Positions 46,741-64,000 of a stretch of 64,000 nucleotides of DNA are shown here, in pieces (within the stretch, counting starts at the first letter, position 1; each line of letters begins with the position of its first letter). The notes below the pieces were generated by a model, which was not told where the DNA came from, ran no database searches, and saw only the letters and a list, made by a program, of their open reading frames with translations. Both the position numbers and the translations under genes were made by a program. Where the stretch lies: positions 45,639,167 through 45,703,166 of the forward strand of contig NC_041011.1 in the NCBI RefSeq assembly GCF_004193775.1, written 5' to 3'. The DNA comes from Glycine soja. Its lineage: Eukaryota > Streptophyta > Magnoliopsida > Fabales > Fabaceae.

Positions 46741-49228
46741 TAGCACTCACTATATAAACTTTGATTAGTTTACGGGATTTCACACGGCCACTGCAACATA
46801 TACATGATATATTAATTCAATTTTTCCATTTTTGCATGAAATTGTATTGATACTAGGCATATTTTTTACCTTTCAACTTTAAAAAATGCCTCTTTTTCCT
46901 AATTATAATATAAAATTTGATTATTTATTTTCTACCTAATCAGGGATGGTAGTGTCAGGTGACGCAATGAAGAAGACAATGGCATCACCTGGAGCAGGGT
47001 CAGATGATTCTGGTGTGATCGTAAATTTAAAGGTGGTGGTAAAACTTGCCACCTGAGAAGGTTTTGTCCAGAGGAGCAGAAGGGTCGAAAACTGCCATTG
47101 CTGTTTATCTTGGTGAGTTGTAACTTATTGTTATTTGATGGAAAATGGTTGCATCACCTTCGTAGAGCAAGAGAAAGGGCTTTGTTGTTTTTCGAGATAG
47201 CCATAGTAGTCTTGAAATCGATCAGTGGTGCATGCTACAACCTTCACCACCTATATACGTATTTATACTAGTGGATGCTTGATAATTGTATGTATTGGAA
47301 AATAATACTTCAACACCTAATAAGGCTAATATGTTGTTAGTTAGATAACTACTCTATCTTTTTTATTTATAAGACTCAAATTTAAAATGATATTTATTTA
47401 TATTTTATTAGATTTAATATATAATGTTTATTATATTAATTATTTTTGAATTAAAAATACCCTTAATTAAAAGAAGAGAGAAAACATATTAACAAATAAT
47501 TAGAAGAAAGAGGGAAATTATTGACAAACATAATTTTAATAAAATTATAAATTTAAGATAAATTTATTATTATCAACTAAATTCACTCTTTTCTTTAATG
47601 TTAATGAATTAGAAATTGAATCTTATAAATATGATGATAAAATATGTTTTTATAAGTGATAGGAAGAAAGATAGAGAGAAATAATGTGTTCTAATTAATT
47701 AAGTGTTTAGTAAAAATAGGTATTTAAATATCATTGCTCAATTATATTATTTTGATCCTTCAACACCTTATTATTTTAAACACTCTACCAATATCTTTTT
47801 ATTAATCTTTGGAAAATGATTCTTGAACATTAAAAGGATATAGACATCTTGAGATAACAAGAGATGAGAGATAAATAATTAATAAGATTAATGATAGAGA
47901 TCAAATGAAGAGAAATAAAAGACATTGGTGTAGTACGTGTAAATTATGAATGTTCAAATATCATTACTTTTTATTTTTATCATCTTATGATATCTATATT
48001 TTTATTTTTTTTCTCTCTCACTGCATATATGTTGAATACTGAATAGCATTGTGGTGGTGTCATGTATTTTTTTTTTTCCATTCGGATATTATCTCAGCTT
48101 GGCATGCATGCATACCAAAATGTATTTGGACTATTTTTTAAGTTCATTTCCTTATGAACCACGTGCACGGTATAAATAAAGTCTATTTTATGGTAAGTTG
48201 ACGTTTATATTATTTAATGTAACGTTAACGTCAACTTAAAATGGAGGGTTACGTTTGTTAAATAACAGAACAAATATATGACTTTTAAAATATTAATTTA
48301 GGATTAATAAATTTCCAACATTAAATTTGTGGGATCCATCAAAATTTATAATTTTCAACAAATTTAATGAAAAGAGTTTTTTTTTTCTTATATGTATAAA
48401 AACAATGAAAAAAGTGTTAGAAATAGAATGTTATTAGAAAGAGTGTTATTGGTATTTTTTTAAAACTTAATTAACGAAAAAAAAATACTTGTAAAAACAC
48501 AGACTATCCTTATTCCTTACATCTTTCCAATGAAGTGAAGAAAAAAAAAAACACTATCCTTACATCCTTTTCATCTTAAATTGAAGAACATGTATTTACC
48601 CCTAATTCTCCGGGTCACCGTATACGAGATACTACATCTACAACTAATAATGTTTGTAAACATATAAAAAATGGGTATAAAAGTTATATCCTTTACACAA
48701 TTGGGTGTAACTTACTTGGTACACCCTGAGTTTGTGACATAAATTTGATTTTCGTAAAATGCAAATTTAAGAAAGATATAAGAATTTTTAATATATGACT
48801 AAATCATCAACCAAAATTAGTCATATAATTGATATTAAAATACAAAACTTGTAAAAATATCTCATAATCCCACTGAAAAGTCAAAGTCTATGGTGGTCAC
48901 AAAGTTATATCCTTTTATAATGTCTGTATTTTCTGATCTTTGTAATATTTTATAAAAAAAATAAGTTAAATAAAAAATACATTTAATATCTCAAAAATAC
49001 AAAGAATAATTAATATTTTATTTACTTAGTCTATAAAAATATTAATTAATAAAAAGATCTCATAAGGAGATTTGAGATTTTTTTATCCATAGAAATTAAA
49101 CATGATACCAGAATATTTATAATACTCACATACCATACTCAATCAATTGAGTTAAACTTATAAAGATTTGGGATTATCTTAAAAGGATATAGAAGATAAA
49201 ATATGGATTTTACTTTAAGTTTAAAATA

Positions 49229-49230
<2 letters not shown>
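46741..49230. other. Gene-free spacer
   Basis: Mostly AT-rich. A less AT-rich patch at about 46940-47130 contains GGTGACGCAATGAAGAAG and, on the minus strand, a short frame reading MAVFDPSAPLDKTFSGGKF before a stop. This may be a gene fragment, but it is too short to assign. Confidence 0.5.

Positions 49231-49310
<80 letters not shown>
49231..49310 (+). repeat. (AT)40 microsatellite
   Basis: Eighty bases of perfect AT dinucleotide repeat between AAAATAGA and AGTTAAAC. Such long perfect AT repeats are usually highly polymorphic in plants. Confidence 0.97.
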
Positions 49311-49315
<5 letters not shown>

Positions 49316-49952
49316 AACATAAAATTACAAAATAATATATTTAAATTTTATTAAAAGCTGCATCAAGTTTTTTTTAGTTAAAAGCAAAAAACTAAAACGT
49401 GAACAAACCCTAATATTATATTTAATTTCAAATATAAACTTTAAGCTAGTTTTCAATTTTTCAGCTGAGACCTAGTTTATAGCCGATAAGTTTTCAGCTA
49501 ATTTATATTTTCAAAAGCAAAAACAATTTTTACTTACAGCGTTTTAAAATATATATTATCAAATATTTATGATTAGTATAACACAGTAGTGATTAAAAGT
49601 AGCTATTTATATCAAAAAATATTTTTAGATTATATTATAAAAACCGGTACGTATTTTAATTATTACGATCACCTTTCATTTCCCATGAAACTCTATCTTG
49701 TTTTCAACACATCCAAAGAAATTAAGTACTCATTTATGTTCAACATGAAAAATAATTTTTAAGTGTTTTGGAAACAACTTGAGATCGATTATCTTTATCT
49801 TCTCAGATGACTCCCCAGCTTTGTCAATCTATGGAGAGGGTAGGTTAAAAGGATGGATATTAAAATTGTAGGGAGCATTATCAGTACATGAAATTAAATG
49901 ATAATACATGGCAAGTATACTTACACCTGTTTATTTGTTTTGTATATCTTAC

Positions 49953-50142
49953 ATTATCCTGACAGTGGATACTAGGTTAAAATTAAAGTTTATAAATTAT
50001 ATCGGAACTATATAATAATTTTGCCCATGTTCGCATAATCTAACATTATTATCCTGACAAAGGATATTAGGTTACAAATGTTTGTAAATTATATCGGAAC
50101 TATATAATAATTTTGCCCGAGTTGGCTTAATCTAGCATTACT
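49953..50142 (+). repeat. Two-copy 95-bp tandem duplication
   Basis: ATTATCCTGACA begins each copy (49953 and 50048). Both contain TAAATTATATCGGAACTATA followed by ATAATTTTGCCC. The copies differ at scattered positions and are AT-rich, with no reading frame. Confidence 0.82.
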
Positions 50143-51679
50143 AGTTATGTATACATATATTTATTTTATTATTGTGAATTTTTTTAGATTACAAGTATAT
50201 TTTATTAGAAGCAATCTCATTCCAATCAAATAAAACTATTTTAAAAGATAATTTTTTTTTTTCGAATACTTAACACTGACACATACTTAAAACTTGAACT
50301 CAATACTTTTAGTTAAACGCAAGGATTATGCACTCAATAGAATTTTATTATTGTGAATGCTAACAATTATGAATGGATTTCGAGTATTGCAATTAGCATT
50401 AATATATTAACTAAACATGATTTTATTGTGTATTTTTTCAATAAAATCGTGTTTATATGATCGAATAAGGTATTTCCCAAAAAACAAAATTTAAGCACAC
50501 GTGGGTGTCAATAGAAATTTTGGGAGTGAGAATAGAAGCCCCCTAATTTTAAAACACATTTGATTTAATTTTCATAAATCCAAACCATGACATCCCCCAT
50601 TGGTCTAGCATTTAGAGAGCTCATGAGCCCTTCTGTGTTATTATGCTCTTCAACCTATTTGGTCAGCGCCAAGTTTATGTTACTCGTTGGTTATCTAATC
50701 ATCTGTCTAGATAATTAATCATCGTTAACTTTTTAAGTAGAATTTGACATAAATATATTCACAATTTAAATTAAAATAATTGCAGTAGGCGAAGAATAGA
50801 AGATCATACTATAACACAAGTCCTAATTTGCATATTCATACATCTACGCAACCAGAAATTAATCAGATTTTTTGCCCAAGTAATCATTAAAAGGTTGAAT
50901 GGGACAAAAAGGTAAAAAAAAAAAAACTCATATACCCAAGAATCAATCAATATGCTAACTTATTTTGTTAAAAATTCTGAACAAAGGAAAAAAAAAACTA
51001 GTTAAGCAATTTTCATATACACCTTATAGGAGTGAATTTTATTAATTGACACATTTTGGTGAAAATTGCACAGGATAAAATTGGAAAAAAAATCAAACTA
51101 ATGAAAAACACCGTAAAAGGGTAGACAACCAAATTAGAATATGCAGTGTCAACCGAATGTTTAACCACTGAATTTACTAGCGAAGAGGGTAGAGTACATA
51201 CAATCATTGAGAGCACATACCTTGTTTTTACTCTCAACTTTCTTGTCCCCCTTAATAATAAATAATGTTAATCCAAAGTAATATACAGCCCTAATGAACA
51301 ATTATATATCCTGAAAGATCAAGGTCCTATCAACTGCTTCAAAAGAACCATAAGTACAGGCAATCAACAAAAGCTATCATAGGCATGACCAACCAACATG
51401 ATGCAGCTTCCTAGGGAGAGTTTTCCCTCCTTTAGAGGATGTTGCTAGATCTGAATTCTAGTAAGAGAGAAAGATCAAAACTCTCTGAAGTTACCAACTC
51501 TAACTGCCTTCGAATGAATTGGATATTGTGCACCTACAAAACAACCATTCTATCCTAACTTTACAACTAACCAGAATGCTTATGGTCAGACATGACTCTA
51601 TGCCTCACTTTTACCAATCTAACTGCAAATATGCACATGTTGCGAGAACAAAAAGTTAACAAATGAATATTATATCTTC
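50143..51679. other. Spacer and 3' UTR region of ELF6
   Basis: AT-rich DNA with no gene. The 200-400 bases left of 51680 should be the ELF6 3' UTR on the minus strand; the exact polyadenylation site cannot be told. Confidence 0.5.
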
Positions 51680-60658
<8,979 letters not shown>

Positions 60659-61060
60659 TACATGAAAGTAAAAAATAAAAAAGGAAAATTGAAGATTTGA
60701 AACAGCAATGCAAGTTGGAGCAGGAGGCTAATTCTACTCAATCACGTGCAGCGGTAGTGTCCATTGAGATTTTCAAAAACCCTAAAAATGGGTAAGAGAT
60801 TTGGTGAATTTTTTGCATAAAATTGAAGCAATTGGAAAAACTATAAGGTCATGAATTGAGCAAAATAGCGAAATGCAAAGTGAAAATTGAAGGAAGAAGT
60901 GAATTGGAGAACCTGTAACTGCATGGTACTGTGCATGATTTCGCCCTTCATAGTTCGAAGTTCAAACCCACCGTATAATTTTTGGAGAGAGAAAGAGAAC
61001 GGTGGTTTTCGTTTATGTTATGACTTGTGAGTGACATTGTCTATCCGCTCATGTTAGTCC
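60659..61060 (-). promoter_or_regulatory. ELF6 5' leader with a possible uORF
   Basis: On the minus strand an upstream ATG at 60951 opens 36 codons and closes with TAG at 60841, about 180 bases before the ELF6 start codon. A weak donor, CAG|GTTCTC at about 60913, could remove part of it if the leader is spliced. The transcription start is unknown, so whether the uORF is in the mRNA is an inference. Confidence 0.35.
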
Positions 61061-63337
61061 TCTCCTGCTTACTCGGCTAATTTGCACCGCAGGTACTCAG
61101 CAATCATATTAAATATTAATAGTTAATACTAATTATTAATCACTAATTATTATTTTGGTTTATACATTTATGAGATAAATATTTTTTTATAGTAGAATTA
61201 TTTTGGACATATAAATAATATATTTTAAATTTATAATGAACAGTTTAAATTATAATACAAGATTATCTTCAGTTACTGACATATTAAAAAAAACTATTAA
61301 AATTTAATTTATAGACAAAAAATAAAATAAAACACGGTATTTTGCGAGAGAAAATTATTATTAATTGTAAGAGTATTGTATAAAATGTGAGTAATTTGAT
61401 TAAAACTTACCTATTATCAGAACATTAAAATTTTTAGAATTATAACATTAAAATTTCTTTATTTTTAGAATTTTTTAATTAAAACTTACCTATTATCATA
61501 ACATTAAAATTTATGTAAAATTATAACATCTTTTTTAAAGACGAGTAATTTGATAACGGATGCAACACATGTTTCATAAAACTAATTGAAAAATTAGTTA
61601 AAAATTAAAAACTAACATGTTAGCTAGAAAATAAAAAGATAGTTGATAGTTGAAAGCAAGCTCAAAAATTAACTTATTAAATTAAAAATATTTAATAAAA
61701 TTAACTGTTATAGTTAAAAAGTGTAAAATGACATAAAATAATAATATCATGGTTTATTTAAAAATAATAACAATAAAAATAAATAAATATATCAAAGATA
61801 AAAGTGAAAGAAAATATAAAAAATTAAAAATTAATATTTTAAAAAACATTATTTCAAGTAATGTTTTAAAAAATATTAAAAACTATTAAAAAAATTTATT
61901 TATCAAACAGTCAAATGAATTTTTCAATTAATAAAAAAATTAAAAACTAATTGAAATATCTTATCAAATATAATCATAATTGATCCACAAATAGAATATC
62001 AAAACATGATTCATTCCTCATAAAATTGATACATTAATTTAATGCATTTCATAAATTTGATAAAATGATTCAAAATGAAAAATATTTAAAGTTACATCCA
62101 TTAGAAGTGATTATGTGGAGAATTTGAAAATCATTTTTTTTATAAAAAGAGTTGTAAAAGTTTTGGTATTGAGCAAAATATTTTATAGTTTTTAAACTCT
62201 TTAACGAAATATAATATAGTAAAAATAAAAAATAGATCTTTATAAGAGCTCACATAAACTATACTTATAATGAAACAACTTTTCCTAAGTTTTTTAGATT
62301 GATGTAGTAAACATGCCTTTTTATGTTTCAAATAGAACTTTTATAACATCAATTCTTAAAAAAAAGAAAAAATACTATGAACAATACTACTATAAAAGAA
62401 GAAAACACTCCAGAATTAATAATATCGTAATTTCACTCTTCCGATCCAGAGGGTGTGAAATGATACTGGGAGGAATGTGAAATCGCGATATTCTCCAATG
62501 ACTATTACAAGAAATAGTAAAAACTATTGTTTAATTTGTTTACAAAAGTACTATAATTTATTTCCATTTTTAAGAAAATATTAAATCCGGAAATTTGTAT
62601 TAGATTTATCGAATTGATGGTTGTTCTGAGTTCGAACATATCTATCTACTCAGATCAATATTCTCGTCATGTTTGGCTTTAGACACATGTAATGACAAAT
62701 GACGCATGACGCTTTAATTATGATACTTTTGTTTATTTGATAACACCAACTGACGAAAGATATTATTGTCTTACAAAAAGTACAGTTCGAATATTTATTA
62801 AAACAATAGGAAAAAGACTTCCTATTACAAGACTATATCATCTTGAGTAAAATTATTTCATATAGAAAATACAAGTGAGTCAAAAAAATATCTCAAACGA
62901 AATCAATAATTTTTTTTTTTGTTAAAAAAATAGTGGAACAAAAAGATACTCTCAATACTATATATCAGGACAACACTCACATGTTGAAGATGCCAACCAA
63001 AGATTCACTACCACTCATCCCTAAACGCCTTTAAACAAAATCAATACTTAATTACTAAAATACTAAGGCTATAAAAAGCACTAAGTTCCATTGATTTACG
63101 TTGATTTTATTTGTTATTAAATTAAATTCAAACAAAATTGTTGGAAATTAAATCTTGAGTGATATATTCTGAAAGGTGCTAAAAGATAATGCAAAAGAAT
63201 ATTATCTGGCCGTGACATGCTGCAAGACCCTTCCAAAAGTGCCAGATATCTTAGCATGTGATAGAGACTTCTCAACCTTCAACCATATATATGCTCGATC
63301 GGTACTTTGGGTGTCGAATTGGAACGTACGTAGCTAG
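61061..63337. other. Gene-free AT-rich spacer
   Basis: No coding region, RNA gene or clear element seen. Some self-similar AT-rich stretches (AAAACTTACCTATTATCA occurs twice near 61404-61500) suggest degraded repeats. Confidence 0.55.
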
Positions 63338-63559
63338 CTAGCTAGCCAAAAAATAATTAACATAAAACCCATCAATATATACCCCAAATCTGTTGGCTCC
63401 TAGAGAATAGTGTGTGTCGTATTGAGGATGTCTTGTTTCATGATAATTACCAAACATAAATCTGTTGGCTGTTTTATTTGGATTTGCGTGTCCACCAAAG
63501 GAATCATTGCGTTCATGCATCCATGATGTCTGCATGTTTGAAATATCTGCCTCAAACAA
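63338..63559 (-). CDS. Exon-like reading frame at right edge, product unknown
   Basis: On the minus strand a TGAGGCAG 3' splice site (63549-63551) precedes an open stretch of about 70 codons with non-repetitive, protein-like composition: SNMQTSWMHERNDSFGG, then NKTANRFMFGNYHETRHP and DTHYSLGANRFG. It either runs to the TAA at 63338 or is spliced at GGG|GTATAT near 63388. Upstream exons would have to lie beyond 63560, perhaps outside the window. I do not recognise the family. Confidence 0.4.
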   Translation of the reverse strand: MFEADISNMQTSWMHERNDSFGGHANPNKTANRFMFGNYHETRHPQYDTHYSLGANRFGVYIDGFYVNYFLAS

Positions 63560-64000
63560 ATTTATGATCAGTCTTCAAGATATACAACAAATACCACATC
63601 TAACAAGTTGGTTAATTATAGACTGTCCTCTTCATTTTAAAGTATCTCTATATAAAAATAGTATTAAATTATTAATATTCCATTCGTTATTGTTAGAAAA
63701 ATAATTTTTTGAACTAAAACACTCTAATAAACTAAAATTTGCAAGTTACAAATAATTTGAGATGAATGCATTAATATTAGGACATATGTAGATATTCTCT
63801 TTATGGGAGACAATTTTTATTTAAACTAGAATTTTTTTTATCAAGTGTTAATTTGTTGATTTTACTGGAGATGTTAAGTAAAAATATTATATTCGAACCT
63901 ACAAATCCTTCTCTCTCCTTTCTTTCTTTACCCATGAAGGTGCAACTCTTCTTCTAACTATTTTATATGTAACTCATTATGACCGAAACTCGAGTCTCAT
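63560..64000. other. Right-edge AT-rich sequence
   Basis: No feature recognised. If the exon-like frame at 63338-63559 belongs to a gene, this would be its intron. Confidence 0.4.

Overview
This window is plant nuclear DNA, very probably a legume and most likely Glycine (soybean or a close relative). The genes are broken up by long AT-rich introns with GT..AG borders. The intergenic DNA is extremely AT-rich. Every recognisable protein is a plant family member. The repeats also fit legumes: two tRNA-derived SINEs of the Au type, 3' ends of RTE-like LINEs, and an LTR-like block full of the AATCGATTAC palindrome. The genus is inferred from sequence style, not from a database search. Exon borders were read by hand from splice signals and family conservation. 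In six genes the exon lengths sum to a whole number of codons and end at a stop.

Layout: (1) 267-6755 (+), PUMILIO/PUF RNA-binding protein; its 5' end may lie outside the window. (2) 8746-14734 (-), OTU-family deubiquitinase, convergent with PUMILIO. (3) 15.6-21.1 kb, repeat-derived spacer. (4) 21152-29085 (+), full-length ABCG half-transporter of the ABCG24/ABCG28 type, 14 exons and 1108 codons. (5) 30288-35069 (-), chloroplast-type GET3/ArsA ATPase, 11 exons. (6) 35.1-39.2 kb, spacer with a terminal-inverted-repeat element that holds an LTR-like insertion. (7) 39181-41008 (-), mitochondrial Zim17/DNL zinc-finger HSP70 escort protein. (8) 42358-43389 (-), single-exon receptor-kinase-like pseudokinase. 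(9) 43.4-51.7 kb, AT-rich spacer with a spliced-looking gene remnant, a long foldback element, an (AT)40 microsatellite and a 95-bp tandem duplication. (10) 51680-60658 (-), ELF6-type JmjC histone demethylase with C-terminal C2H2 fingers. (11) 60.7-64 kb, spacer, with one unassigned exon-like reading frame near the right edge.

The genes are independent housekeeping or regulatory loci and form no pathway or cluster. GET3B (tail-anchored protein handling in plastids) and Zim17 (mitochondrial HSP70 chaperone) are both organelle proteostasis genes, but their proximity is probably chance. I see no operon, CRISPR array, phage or new defence system.

The most useful observations are these: PUMILIO repeat residues predict UGUANAUA binding, and two such sites lie in its own 3' region; two neighbouring genes each use a GC-AG intron with the same AAG|GCATG donor; the kinase has lost Lys, HRD and DFG; two exon-like remnants have intact splice sites and unknown origin; and several foldback or MITE-like elements sit in introns or next to a promoter.
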